Shown in pieces: positions 22,262 to 33,985 of a stretch of 64,000 nt of DNA; the stretch's first letter is position 1; the number at the start of each line of letters is the position of its first letter. This stretch comes from Nepenthes gracilis. Lineage: Eukaryota; Streptophyta; Magnoliopsida; Caryophyllales; Nepenthaceae. The notes beneath the pieces were generated by a model. It made no database searches, was not told where the DNA came from, and was given only the letters and a program-made list of their open reading frames with translations. Where the stretch lies: the NCBI GenBank assembly GCA_033239525.1, contig BSYO01000016.1, positions 11,977,045 to 12,041,044 of the forward strand, given 5' to 3'. The position numbers and the translations under genes were made by a program.

Positions 22262-24127
22262 ATGGCTCTCGGCGTCAATGACATAGCCTCTTCTCTTTCC
22301 CCTCAAAATCTTGAACAAATCAGGGCGAAATATGGCATTCCGGAGTCTGATTCGATGGTGGTTCCAGGAGCCACGGAGAGGGCGTGCAGTCCTCCGGGTG
22401 GATACATTGTAGTTTACGAAGTTCGCCTCAAAGGTGGACTTCGTTTCCCTGTTCCCACGGAGCTTCACCGTCTGATGAAGGAATTAGCCGTCTCGTTCGC
22501 GAGGCTCCAGCCCAACGCCATCAGGTACCTGGTTTCATTGTGCGTATTCGCGCGTTGCCATAGCAAAGTTCTTGAGGCAGTCACGGTGAAGATCATGTTT
22601 CGCTTCACTCATAATCTCGGCTGGATCACCATGACATCTGATCCGGATTTCGCGGAGATGAGCGGAGGGAATCCGGATTCCACGAAAAGATGAAAGGACA
22701 AGTTCTTTTTTCTAAAGGTCGCTGAGGATCGCGAGCTCTCGCTTGTGTGGGGGAATGTCGTGAGCAAATATGGCTCCGACATTACCGATGAGGAAAGAGA
22801 AGTCGCCAAAGAAGTTACGGACTTGGTGCTGGCGAATCTTGGCAGCTTCAATGTGGGGAAGAAGAATATCTGGTTGTCCCCTGAAAAGCTAGCCAAAGCC
22901 AAGTGGGTGGCGTCTTCTGGAGATTCTGCCATTGCGGCTTCGAAGAAGAAGAAGAAGAATAAGTTAAGGAAAAGAGAGGGTCCTCTTGTTATCTATGAGC
23001 CATCCGAGAGGCCTTTGAAGAGTCCGCGGATTGAGGCCCCAGAGGGTCCATTGAGCGTCGCTGGTGAGCCTTCCTCGGACGACAACTCCGTTATTGCCCC
23101 CATGGTTAAGAAGACCATGAGGTTGGTTTCTGTCCTCCTGTGGAGTCCGGCGCCACCGCCCCTTCTTCCTCTGGTACCAAGGCCCATCCTGAGGTCCCGA
23201 CCATCCCTGCGGGTCTCTCGTCTGACGACCCTATTGCTTTTGATGCCTCATAGGAGGCAACTCTTGACGAGGTCATAGAGCCTTGCGAGATGGAGGCAGC
23301 CGTCGCTATTACTGCTGAGGACATTTTTGACATTCTTAGCGGCGATGAGGCTGAGGTCGCGGTCCTAGAGATCCCGGCCATCGCTGGGACCCCGGATGTG
23401 GCAGAGCCCCCCATTCCTGAAGGTCCTCTATCCAAGGATGCTCTTGATGCTTCTACGGTGCCCGCGGAGCACCCGCTCGTGCCCGAGACCTCAAGGAGGA
23501 GTGCCCCCATTCAAGATCCTGTGGTTTCTACGGTACTTTGTCACCTTCCCATTTACCTCGCTTCCTGTTGCCTGTATCTGAGTGGATTTGGTTCCTTTTG
23601 CAGCTCCAAGATCTGATCAGTGGCCTTAGCCAACTGGTGGGCGAAGTCGCTCGTTCTCGTTCGGAGGCGGAATCTTCGAAGGTCGATCAGGAGGAGAACC
23701 AGCGGCTTCACGCGGCGCTTGCCGAGGCCACCGTGAAGAGCGCCTCATCTGAGGAGGCCTTGGGGCTCTTAGAGGCCCGATACAGATTTCTTCTGGAACG
23801 AAACCTTTAGTTGGAGGAGATGCTGAGGACCTCGGTGAAGGCTACAAACATAGCCCCCTGCTGGAGACTAAGTTCTGGGATGGCATTCATCTATGTTGCC
23901 GGCTGATGCAGCTCCTGTACCCACGGTTCCCCACTGCTGTGCTGGATCCGCGTAATGCGAGCGCCGCGCGCCCCGAGGACGTGTACAGTCTTCGAGGCAG
24001 GCCGTTTCCTGGGTCCTCGAGTCCAAGCTCCTCAGCGGGTCCTCGTTCATCAGACCAACCGAAAACTTCGAGTCACAGAGAGGACTCTTCATCTTTAGAA
24101 GAGCAATCTAGAGCCGTTCCAGCTTAG
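22262..24127 (+). pseudogene. Antisense accessory gene of element 1 (putative gypsy-type transposon domain), broken
   Basis: Encoded opposite to gag-pol. The ATG at 22262 opens MALGVNDIASS. The conserved core follows: YGIPESD, PPGGYIVVYE, LKGGLRFPVP and LQPNAIRYLVSLC, then TKR-stop-KDKFFF. In element 2 the stop (TGA at about 22691-22693) is a Trp codon, so it looks like one point mutation. A lysine-rich segment (about 22945-22975) and an acidic/Pro-rich stretch follow. An intron is likely at 23533-23603 (GTACTT...TTTTGCAG), leading to a coiled-coil-like segment (LISGLSQLVGEVARSRSEAE) and a C-terminal block with DPRNAS. Frame changes occur after about 23120 and 23810. The family resembles the putative gypsy-type transposon proteins annotated in plants; function is unknown. 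Confidence 0.8.
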
Positions 24128-24268
24128 GGTCCTGGCGAGACTAGCCTTTGTTTCTCCTTTTCCACTGTTGTATTGCATATATGAATCAGAAGGAAACCCT
24201 TGAGTTTATCACAAGTGTCCCTCTTCTATTCTTCTTTTTTTTTTTACTCGGATGAACGCAAGTTCCCC

Positions 24269-24508
24269 ATTTACGACCTCTCGAGCCGCTCAGACAAATT
24301 CGAGTTTTGAGTACGACCTCTTGGGTCGCTAGGACGAATTCGAGTTTTGAGTACGACCTCTTCGGCCGCTCGGACGAATCCGAGTTTTGAGTACGACCTC
24401 TTGGGCAGCTCGGACGAATCTGAGTTTTGAGTACGACCTCTTGGGCCGCTCGGACGAATCCGAGTTTTGAGTACGACCTCTTAAGCCACTCGGACGAATC
24501 CGAGTTTT
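24269..24508. repeat. 40-bp minisatellite, six copies, in element 1
   Basis: The unit reads GAGTACGACCTCTTGGGCCG then CTCGGACGAATCCGAGTTTT and recurs exactly every 40 bases (24269, 24309, 24349, 24389, 24429, 24469). The first copy is the most diverged. It sits between the convergent ends of the antisense gene (24127) and pol (24532). Each unit contains the palindrome-like CTCGGA...TCCGAG, so it can fold. Confidence 0.95.
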
Positions 24509-24531
24509 GTTTGTTGTGGACGACTCGCTCG

Positions 24532-27500
24532 TCACTGGTAGTATCTTCTAAGGTGAGCGGCATTCCAAGTCCGGGGTATCAGCTTGCCCTCTTGGGTGCG
24601 TAACTTGTAGGCCCCTTCTCGTAGGATAGCGGAGACCACAAACGGTCCTTCCCAATTTGGCGAGAGTTTATTTCTGCCGGCGTTTTTTTCCGTTGCTTCC
24701 ACGCTTCTTAGCACAAGATCCCCAACCTCGAATTGTCGCACCTTCACTTTCTTATAGTAATAGTGGGCCACCCGTTGCTGGTAGGCCGCTATCCTAAGTC
24801 TTGCCTGGTCGCGAACCTCTTTGAGTGCGTCGAGACTCTCCCGGAGTCTTTGGCTGTTATCCGTTGTGCTGAAGCATCCAACCCGATGGCTGGTAAGGCC
24901 TACTTCGATTGGGATGACAGCTTCGACCACGTAACAGAGACTAAAGGGGGTCTCTCTTGTGGGCTCTCTGAGCGTTGTCCTGTATGACAAGAGGACCGAG
25001 GGCAGCTCATGCACCCATGAGCCCTCGGAAGGCTCTAGCTTGGTTTTTAGCTTATGCAGGATCGTGCGGTTCGTCACCTCCACCTGCCCGTTGGCCTGCG
25101 GGTACGCTACTGACGTATGCACCAGGTCGATTCTCAGGCTTGTGCAATACTTGGTGAATCGCTTTCCGGTGAACTGCGTCCCGTTGTCAGTCACGATACA
25201 CTCCGGTATTTCAAACCTGCATACGATATTCTGCCGGAGGAACTCTGTCGCATTTAGCTCCGTTATCCTAGCCAGTGGCACCGCTTCCACCCGTTTGGTG
25301 AAGTAGTCTATTCCCACAATCAGAAACTTCCTTTGTCCGGGAGCGAGGGGAAGTGGCCCGAGGATGTCGAGCCCCCACTGGGCGAATGGCCACGGGGACT
25401 GCAGTGCCTGGAGATCCATGTGGGGGCGATGGCTCATGTTGCTGTGAAGTTGGCAATTTTCGCATTTGCGCACAAAGTCCATGGCGTCATACCTCATTAT
25501 TGGCCAGTAGTATCCTTGTCTCATAAGCTTAAAGGCCAGATTCTTTCCTCCGATGTGAGATCCACAAACTCCGAGATGCACCTCCTGGATGGCGTACTCA
25601 GCCTCCTTTGGGGTGAGACATCTCAGGTAAGGGGTTGAGAAGCCACGTCGATATAGCTGGCCGTCCACGATCGTGTACCAACACGTCGTTTTCTTCACCT
25701 TCTTGGCTTTGGTTGGGTCCTCGGGCAGCGACCCATCAGATAGATACTTTAGGTAAGGAGTCATCCAGGTGCTCCTGTCGACGACTTGCATTACCTCCTG
25801 CTCGGGGTCTTCGACGCTGGACCTGCTCAGGACTTCGCACATTCCCCTAGCGTACTGTTCAGGATTTCAAGATGCAGCGGCCCGTGCGAGCGTGGCAACC
25901 TTGGCGTTTTCCTCCCGTGGGATGTGGACGAATTCGATGGTCTTGAAATCCACGATCATGCTCTTAACCTTGGAAAGGTATTTGGATAGCTGCGCATTGT
26001 TGACATCGAAGCTTCCACGAACCTAGTTGATGACCAATTCGGAGTCGCTGTAGATAATCAATTCCTTGGCCGAATATTATTTTGCCAGTCGGAGTCCAGC
26101 CAGCAAGGCCTTGTACTCTGCAGCATTGTTTATAGCCGAGAACCCTAGTGTCAGCGAGTACTTTATCTCCAAACCCTTGGGCGTGCGTAAGACAACTCCT
26201 GCTCCGCAGCTGTCCCTCATAGAGGAGCCGTCCACGTGCAAGGTCCAAGCAGACGCCTGTCAAACTCGTCCGTTGTAACCTGGTCTTCATCGTAACCGGG
26301 CGGCGTCGTTGTCTCGACGAGGAAGTCCGCGAGCGCCTGTCCCTTCAGGGCTAGTCTCGGACGGAACTCTATATCAAACTCCCCCAGCTCAATGGCCCAC
26401 TTGATCAATCGTCTGGAGATCTTTGGCTTCTGCAAGATGGCCCTTAGCGGCTGGTCGGTTAGGACCACTATCTTGTGCTCCTGGAAATACGGCCTGAGCT
26501 TCCTTGCGGAGTAAACTAATTCTAAGGCCACCTTCTTCGTGACGGGATACCTGGTCTCAGCGTCCGCGAGAGTCTTACTCACGTAATATACGGGCTGCTG
26601 CCTGCCATGCTGTTCTCGCACTAGCGCCGAGCTCAGTGCAGTGTCTGACACAGAGAGGTACAAGTATAGCTCCTCCCCCTGCTGTGGAGAAGCTAGGAGG
26701 GGTGGACTTGAGAGGTAACTCTTGAGACCTCGGAATGCGTCATCGCAGTCATCACTCCACCGGAAATCCCGGGTCTTCGTTCCTCTTAGGGCTTTGAAGA
26801 ACGGTAGGTATTTTTCGGCCGACTTTGCCAGGAAACGGGAGAGGGCGGCCACCCGCCCAGTAAGCTGCTGAACTTCCTTTACTGTCCGCAGGGACCACAT
26901 GTCTAGGACCGATTGGATCTTCTCTGGGTTCGCCTTGATTCCCCGTGGGATACGATGTACCCTAAGAATTTTCCTGAGGCGACACCGAAAGTGCACTTGC
27001 TTGGATTTAGCTTCATTCCATGAGATATAAGCACATGGAAGGTCTCGGCTAAGTCCCTCACGTGGTCACTGCTAGATCTACTCTTGACGAGCATGTCATC
27101 GACGTAGACCTCCACGTTCCTACCAATCTGGTCCTCGAACATCTTGCTCACGTGTGCTCCTCGTCTTCGGGACTCATCCTAATTTGGTTGTACCCTGAGT
27201 ACGCATCCATGAAACTTAACAGCTCGTGGTCGGATGTCGAGTCTACAAGTTGGTCGATTCTGGGCAAGGGGAAACTGTCCTTGTGGCATGCCTTGTTGAG
27301 GTCGGTGAAGTTTACGCACATCCTGCACTTCCCATTGCTTTTCTTTACCATGACAACATTGGCCAGCCAGTCCGGGTACTGCACCTTTCAGACAAATCCG
27401 GGGTCCAGAAGCTTCTTCACCTCCTCGCGGATGGCCACCAACTTTTCAGTGGAGTAGTTCCTACGTTTCTGTCTGACAGGTTTGTGCCTAGGGTCGATGC

Positions 27501-28355
27501 CTAGCTTGTGGACGATGATCTCAGGGGAGATCGCAAGCATGTCACTGGGGGACCATGCGAACATGTTCGAGTTTTCTCGCAGGAAATCGACGAGTTGGTC
27601 CCTGATAGTCTCTGGGAGTGAACTCCCTATTTGGACATACTTTTTCAGATCCGCGGGATCCAGGGGGACTCGGACTATGGTTCTCCTGGCTGAGCGTGTT
27701 GTAATGTGGCCTCGTCCCTGAGATCGAGGTCTTCCATGGGTTGTGAAAGTGTTACTTGCATAGTCTGCGCTAAGTAATACATTCGTCCCGTTGACTGGTC
27801 CCCGATGACTTCTCCTATCCCACACGAGGTGGAAAACTTCATCTTCAGATGCGGGATGGATGTTACTGAGTTGAAGGCGGCCAAGCAAGGCCGTCCGAGT
27901 ATTGTATTATATACCGAGGGCAGGCCCACAACCAGGAAGGTGAGGACCTTGGACACCGTCCTCGGGTGTGTTCCCAAGGTTACTTCCAACTGGATGATAC
28001 CCTGGACGGGCACTGGCTCGTTGTCCAGCCCTTAAAGCGGTCCTTCTGGCGCTTTCATCCGGTTTTTCTTAAGTCCTAGCTTGAAGTAGGCATCAAGGTA
28101 CAGAGCAAATTGCGAGCTTCCATTATCAACAAATACTCATTTCATCTGGTAGTCATTTGCCCCATTTGAAACGAATGCAGTTACAACCAGGGGGTCGGAG
28201 TGAGGAGAAGTTACATGGTCTAAGTCTCTATTACTAAAACAAATAACATTGTCTTCACTCCTTAGCCCCATTCTCGGCCTCTTCACTGCCGCGAGTTCAC
28301 GCCCATCTCCTCTAACCGGCCGGCTGGATATCATGTTCACGACCCCCGCAGCCAC
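24532..28355 (-). pseudogene. pol: pol of element 1: protease, RT, RNase H, second RNase H, integrase
   Basis: Read from high to low coordinates. Protease has VFVDNGSS at about 28120-28140. Reverse transcriptase runs about 27550-26900, with FMDAYSGYNQI at about 27205 and the catalytic YVDD in EVYVDDMLVKS at about 27100. The classical RNase H is at about 26760-26330 (VLTDQPLR, IKWAIELGEFDIEF). A second, plant-type RNase H is at about 26250-25870 (LHVDGSS, NNAAEYKALLAGL, YSDSEL). Integrase runs 25842-24532, with an HHCC finger (HLGVCGSH...CENC) and DDE residues in WGLDILGP, VTDNGTQF and NGQVEV; it ends in RRYYQ. Damage: about 30 codons between the two RT blocks are missing at about 27150, which also shifts the frame. 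Stops in frame lie in the second RNase H (about 26073, 26021) and just before integrase (about 25867). Confidence 0.92.
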
Positions 28356-29898
28356 CCGATTCCGGGGGGTTCAGCATCACCACCGTCCGAGGTTCCGGAA
28401 GTCTGTCCAGGCCTCTGAAGAAAACGGTTGAGGTGTCCCTTCTTGATCAGGTCCTCGATCTCCTTTTGCAGGGTCCTGCAGTCTTCCGTGCTGTGACCTC
28501 CGGAGCGGTGGTAGTCACAGTATTTCGACTGATCCCCACTGTCCGGGTTCCTTAGTGGTTTGGGCCACTTCAAGAACTTCTCTCCCCGAATCTGCATGAA
28601 GACATTAGTGCGGGAGTCGTTCAGCGGCGTGAGGTGCACTGGCCGCGGCTCTCTCCGAGCGCTCTACTCGACCTTGTGCTGCTTCTTTGATGCCTGGGGA
28701 CCTAGATAGTCCCTAGCCTTTCTTTTGCCCTCCACGGCCTTCTGGTGAGGGTGCTAGTCCCTCTCCGGCCTTTTGGCGTCGTTGGCTTCCTCGGCCGCGA
28801 TGTAAGCTCTGGCCACAGCCTCGACCTCGATGAAGGTCTACGGATCCTTGTGGATGAGGTGCTTGAAGAAAGCACCCCCTTCGAGAGTCGAGAGGAAGGC
28901 GTTTAGCTTCACCTCGTCCGTCAGCCCTCGGGATTTGTCGGCCTCAGCTACGAACCGGGTAAGGAATCCCCTCAAGCTCTCCCTGGCACCCTGTTTGATC
29001 CGGGGGAGGTGCCAAGGCTGCTTCTTCACTCTTCTTCTGGAGGCGAATTGGGACAGGAATGCCGTAGCCAAGTCTCCAAAGTCGCGGATGGAGTCCGCAG
29101 GCATCCCATAGAACCATATCCGTGCATCCCCCTTCAGAGTCCAAGGGAAGCACTGGCACATGGTGGTTTCGTCCAGACCCTGGAGGTTCAGGTGTTCCTT
29201 GAAATGATTGAGGTGATTCATGGGATCACCGCTGCCATCGTATACCTCCAAATTAGGCATCTTGAATTTTGGAGGGAGCGTCCTCGTCCTAATCTCCGTA
29301 GAAAATGGAGATTGGAGCGCGTTAGCACCTCCTGCACTACTCTCTCGGAGCACCAGATTCCAGCCTCTTTCCGATCTATTATCCACTCGAGGTGGGATAG
29401 ACGCCTTCTTCTCGTTGAGGTAATGCCTCAACTCATAGGGCTTCTGAACAGTATGGCGCCCAGTGGCCGTGCGGGCTCCTCGTGGGGGAGCATCTCGTGG
29501 AACAGCCTCCTGGTCGCCGCGCTCGCGGCGGTTCGTCGAAGTCCCCGAGTGACGCCTCTCGGGGCTCTCTTCTCTGACCAGAGGACCTGGTTGTCCTCAA
29601 CCCTCCGCGAGGCTCTGCTGCTGGAGGCCACCTGGGTCCTTGGGTTGTCGCGCCGACTGGGTGGTCTCTCGCGGCGATTGCCTTCTCTGTTCCATCCCTG
29701 TGACGCCTCGGCCTGGGAGGCCCTGTCGGGAGCCCCCTTAATCTGATCAATTTTGGAGTAGAGTGTATTAAAAGCCTGAGACATGCCATCTATCTTGGCT
29801 ACCAAGCCCCTAACCACGGGATCAGGGTGATTCTCCGCCCTAGCACAAGGATCGGGGCCACCACCGTGTGAGGGCACCTCTTTAGCAGGTGCACTCAC
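28337..29898 (-). pseudogene. gag: gag of element 1, broken
   Basis: The N-terminal part (29898-29428) is rich in Arg/Ser and starts MSAPAKEVPSHGGG. The capsid-like core (29431-28838) has YDGSGDPMNHLNHFKEHL, WTLKGDARIWFYGMP and ESLRGFLTRFVAEAD, typical of the plant retrotransposon gag family. The C-terminal part (28639-28337) has KYCDYHRSGGHSTEDCRTLQ and EIEDLIKKGHL, the Tat-type zinc-knuckle-like ending. A frameshift separates the first two parts and stop codons separate the second and third, so no full product can be made. Pol starts in another frame overlapping the gag end (28355). Confidence 0.9.
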
Positions 29899-29986
29899 TG
29901 CGCCCTTGTGTTCACCATTCTGAAATTCGAAGTTGAGGTTGTTCGCATTTTTTCAGAAAAATGTGAAAAGCAAACTTTCAGTCGCT

Positions 29987-30003
29987 TCCCGCAGACGACG
30001 CCA
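29987..30003 (-). other. Primer-binding site of element 1
   Basis: Directly inside the 5' LTR the - strand reads TGGCGTCGTCTGCGGGA after one spacer base. It starts with TGG, complementary to a tRNA CCA end. The same place in element 2 has TGGCACCGTCTGTG, so both derive from a TGGCGCCGTCTG-type site. The priming tRNA cannot be named safely without a search. Confidence 0.75.
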
Positions 30004-30004
30004 A

Positions 30005-30828
30005 TGTTACGTCCGAGAGTTCCGGCCAGCTGTTTTGGCAAATACGAGCGGGCGGACGAAAACTTGCAACACAAAACAAGTAAAACGTGAACAGTATAAT
30101 GGAAGTACGGGGGCAATGAGAGAACGCGCAAATTTACGTGAAAAATCCCGTAAAAAGGAGGGGTGGAAAACCACGGGAATGGACGGGAGGTCCGAGAAGT
30201 TCCACTAATTTGTCAAAGGAGTACAATGAGAGTTTGCAGGATGATTCTCTTTTACAGGGAACCAAGTGTGAGAAGTCTAGCTTCTTTCTTTCTCCCTTCA
30301 CTCCTTTTCTTTTCTCTCGAGAGTGGTTTGCTTATGTGTGCTCAAATGGAGATTTTTTGGAATCCCCCTTTAGTTGCATGGAAGGGCTTATTTATAAGGA
30401 ACGGGGTGCCGTTGGACGAGTAACACGTGGCATTAGCGTATCAAGCCCGTCTGCCGCAACTACTTGTTGGTGCGGTATGACAATGACACCTGTCACAATC
30501 GGTAGATACGGCGTGCAGGGGCGTATGCCCTGCAAGTATGGCGTGTCAGAAGCCGTTGAGTACCCGTGGAGGCGCGTGTTGCGCCAGTCATCCTAACTGG
30601 CATCCTTGGTTATTTTGGCTTTTCTGATGTCCTCGTCCCCATGTGAGTCGCAGCAACCTCTCAGATCACTAATGCCATCTTTGGTCACTTGATTTGGTTC
30701 TGCGGGCGCTCGAAACGAGTTTAACCCTTTGGGCCTAATTGGGCTTATGGGCCTCTTGGACTAGTTTGCCCATATTATCCCCTGGGCCTACAATTGTTAT
30801 TTTGGGCTTTAGGTTTCAAGACCCATCA
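30005..30828 (-). repeat. 5' LTR of element 1 (824 bp)
   Basis: It begins TGTTACGTCCGAGAGTTCC and ends TTTCAAGACCCATCA. It matches 21066-21855 throughout. It carries about 35 extra bases around 30475-30520, next to the imperfect palindrome GCAGGGGCGTATGCCCTGC. Confidence 0.95.
30388..30400 (-). promoter_or_regulatory. TATA-like box in the 5' LTR of element 1
   Basis: The - strand reads TCCTTATAAATAA, a good TATA context, inside the LTR that would drive gag-pol. The same motif is kept in the other LTR at about 21448-21460. Confidence 0.6.
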
Positions 30829-30833
30829 ATTAT

Positions 30834-33286
30834 AATATTTTAGTCATATTTGAAAGTAATATAAAAAATATAGTAAAAATATGTAATAAAAAAATAACAA
30901 TATATTTCAAGTAAAAATTTAATCTTTTATTAAGAAGTCATTTAGTGATAAATTTAAACTAGTCCGTCGTACTCTAATGAAAAATATATAGCCCATTTAA
31001 TCTAACAATAATATTAAAATAATAAAATATAACATTTTAAAAAAATACTATCTAATGTATATTTTTTAAAATTTTTAATGTAATAAAAATTCATTTAAAA
31101 TATTAAGAATAAATAGTATCTAATAATTTAGGTTATACAAAATACTTAAAATAATTAAGAATTAACCTCTCGTTTTAGAAAATTAATTTAGGTGTGTCAT
31201 AAAAATAGGTATGTGCATGTGATTTGATTTGATTTAGATTAATTTAAATTATTAAAATATAATTAAATGGTAAAAGTGATCCGAATAAAAAATTAAATAA
31301 TAATCAAATTATGTAATGTCAAATTATTATTGATGATTTGACTTGGTATGATTTGTTTTTTGCAGTCATAACTGTCACAATTATCAAGAAAAAAACTAAG
31401 GGCATCACAATTGAATTTATAATAATAAATTTAACTTTCACTGGATAATAGATTTACCTGGTATAATCTTTTATGTGTAATATCTGCAGTACCAAATTTT
31501 TTATTTTTATTATAATATTATTAATTATATATATTATATAAATTTTAAAAATAATTATATTTTATATTAAAAATTAAGTATTTAAGACATAAAAATCAAT
31601 ACATAATATGTGCTCATACAACACTGGTGTATAGGTTAATGGTTCTAGTAAAACCAATGGTGCTTTTGCATGGCTAAGGTGTGCTCGTGCGTGGTTCAAC
31701 AATGTGGGGGTGCTCATGCATGGAAGAAGCGTGCTTGCTTGTAAATTAGCATAATATCAAGACTCAGTGCGTGGTTGGGTGATGCTCTTGAGTGCATGTG
31801 ATTTGCCATCTTGCGCCTAATGAGTCATCGATTGACACTCGTGTATCAGTCTGTGTATATAAGCGATTATTCATGATTTTTAAGGCATCTTCGGGTAAGA
31901 AGAGAGAAAAAGAGAGTGAAAGTGAAAAAAAAGTTAATTTTAAAGTAATTTTGTATTAAATTGTATTAATATTTAATTTAAAATATGTGCATCTAAATTA
32001 TTATTTTTATTTATTATAAAATTTTTTTAATTTATTTTTTAATACTATCATATATAAATGCATGTGTTTCTCGTTTATCCATCTTAAATATATCCTGTAT
32101 GCAAGTTTTTCGATTGACCTTTTACACATTTTTAAAGGATTATACCTACAAATATATTTAAATATATTTAAAATGTTTGTAAGTGGTTAAGTTGTGCCCA
32201 TTCAACGTTGCATGTCATCCCATACAAATATTTTAATAAAATATTCTACTTCAAAGTTTGCAAAGATTATTTATTTATTTTTAAATTTAAAAGAATTTAT
32301 ATATTTATTATTTGATGTTAAATTTTTTGTTTTAACTTAATAAAAATTATCATATAGAATTGATAAAATATATTTAAATATATTTTTGTATATTAATTAC
32401 AAATGGAAGATCAAATCTAATATTCACAAGTTAAAAAAAATAATATTTTACTTTATCTATTAAAAATAATTTATAAATGTCTCACTTAAGGGATTTAAGT
32501 AATAGTATATAACTTTTGATTATATGAAAATAATTTAGTCTGATTTTTTATATTCAATTATTATTGATGAGGATATTTCAGATATTTAATTCTTACATAT
32601 TCTCATATTTTATGACCATTATATTTGTTATATTCTAGATATTTTTTACGATATCATGTTTTTAAGACATTTTTATTGATATTGAGACATTTTTAAAATT
32701 TTGTTTCTGATTATAATTATTATCCTTCTACATACTCATTCGTACATATTCACATATATATAAATTATACATATTTTATTAAATATTAGATTTATTTATT
32801 TTATTTGTTACTGATATTTTAAATTAACAAGTTTGGATACCCTAATGGGATTGGATGAAAGACTATTAGTGAAGGAATAGTTTTTAAGGTAAATATATTT
32901 TATTTTGATTATTTGATTTGGGGTTTACTATTCTTCATTAGGATCCGTCTACATTGATAATTTTGGATTTTTAACTTATATTTTAGTTTAAATGTTCGAT
33001 GTTTGATTATCGAATTTGAGATATTTTGTTCAGGCAATAGTTTATTTAGAAGCCACCTTCAAACGTTACCTTTAAATCTTAGACTTTATTATATATATTA
33101 TTTGATTATTTTGTTGTATGATCAGATCTCAACTTTAACTTGAACATAAACAATAAAGGGGTTTCATTTGATCTAAAAAAATAAGTCCTTGCAAAAAGAT
33201 TAATATTTTTTTATACAACAATAAGAAAAAATAAGTACAATACAAATAGTAAACAAAGGGCTCCAATAGAGCCACCTCAAAGTGTG
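30834..33286. other. AT-rich intergenic DNA with a CpG-bearing repeat block
   Basis: No gene is recognised. Around 31590-31930 a less AT-rich block has GTGCTCGTGCGTGG- and GCATGG-like words, then a purine-rich GAGAGAAAAAGAGAGTG run at about 31902. Blocks of similar make-up occur at 38.9-39.2 kb and 57.6-57.9 kb. Confidence 0.45.
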
Positions 33287-33291
33287 CATGG

Positions 33292-33985
33292 TGTTGGAAT
33301 TCAATTAGAATACGTAAAATTTAACACAGTAGAATAAAATCATAATCATCACTTTAAATGTCAATTATTAAATTTATAAGTATAAGAAATATAATAATAT
33401 ATAATATTTTTAATAAAAATTTTTTTTAATCAAGAAAAAAATTATATGATAAATTTTAAATAAATCTATTATAATAATAGTACCGGTTATAAATAATTCA
33501 TTTCAAAATCTCTTCACTATAATCTCGAGTGAAAAATAGTTAATTATAACCTCTCAATATATTAAATAATTTATAAGAGAAAGTATAATGAGAAATAAGA
33601 GTAATCAAGTAAAACACGTCTTAAAAATTACTATAAAATAACGTATCTAACATTAATAAAGAATAGAACTCAAATCAAATCTCAATTAAATATCGAACCT
33701 TTTTTCCTTCTTTCTTTTTCTCTTCTTTTTCTCAGTGTAACATTCCTTATATGAGAAAATAATTTTAAATTACCCTAAAATCCCATCAAGCAAGGTTTTA
33801 TATCAAGTGCGGCGCTCGGGTGCTAGCCTACGAAAATTGACCCACTAATGCCTCTTTAGGTCCTGCCTCAAGCGATCCCGAATTTGTAATTAGCGCACAA
33901 TTATAAATCAAATGTCTATCATATGCCACTCTATTGAGCTTTAATCGATCATCAACCAACCCATCATACGAACATCATATGGTCT
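33292..33985 (-). repeat. 3' LTR of the 33.3-kb copia element
   Basis: It shares with the right copy AAGAAATATAATAAT, TATAATAATAGTACC, GTATAATGAGAAATAA and the CT-rich run before TATGAGAAAATAATTT. It also shares a final part with GCCTCAAGCGATCCC-like sequence. The distal edge is approximate. Confidence 0.75.

Larger units (their letters stand above)
21066..30828 (-). mobile_element. Ty3/gypsy LTR retrotransposon, Tat type (element 1)
   Basis: A full-length insertion of 9.76 kb. LTRs start TG and end CA, and a perfect 5-bp target duplication ATTAT flanks it (21061-21065 and 30829-30833). On the - strand the order is 5' LTR, primer-binding site, gag, protease, reverse transcriptase, RNase H, a second RNase H-like domain, integrase. 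A 40-bp tandem repeat follows. Beyond it lies a gene on the opposite (+) strand, then the 3' LTR. The second RNase H plus an antisense accessory gene are known traits of the Tat/Ogre group. Stop codons in gag and pol and a loss in reverse transcriptase make it non-autonomous. The element is much more GC-rich than its AT-rich surroundings. Confidence 0.95.

Noticed and set aside
22121..22468. - strand ORFs opposite the antisense gene of element 1
   Set aside because: Complement shadows; the + strand frame has the conserved blocks shared with element 2.
24186..24563. - strand ORF with repeated SDSSERPKRSYSKL
   Set aside because: A translation of the 40-bp minisatellite, not a protein gene.
29009..29746. 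245-codon + strand ORF
   Set aside because: Opposite strand of the gag core; no conserved motif, and element 2 does not keep it.
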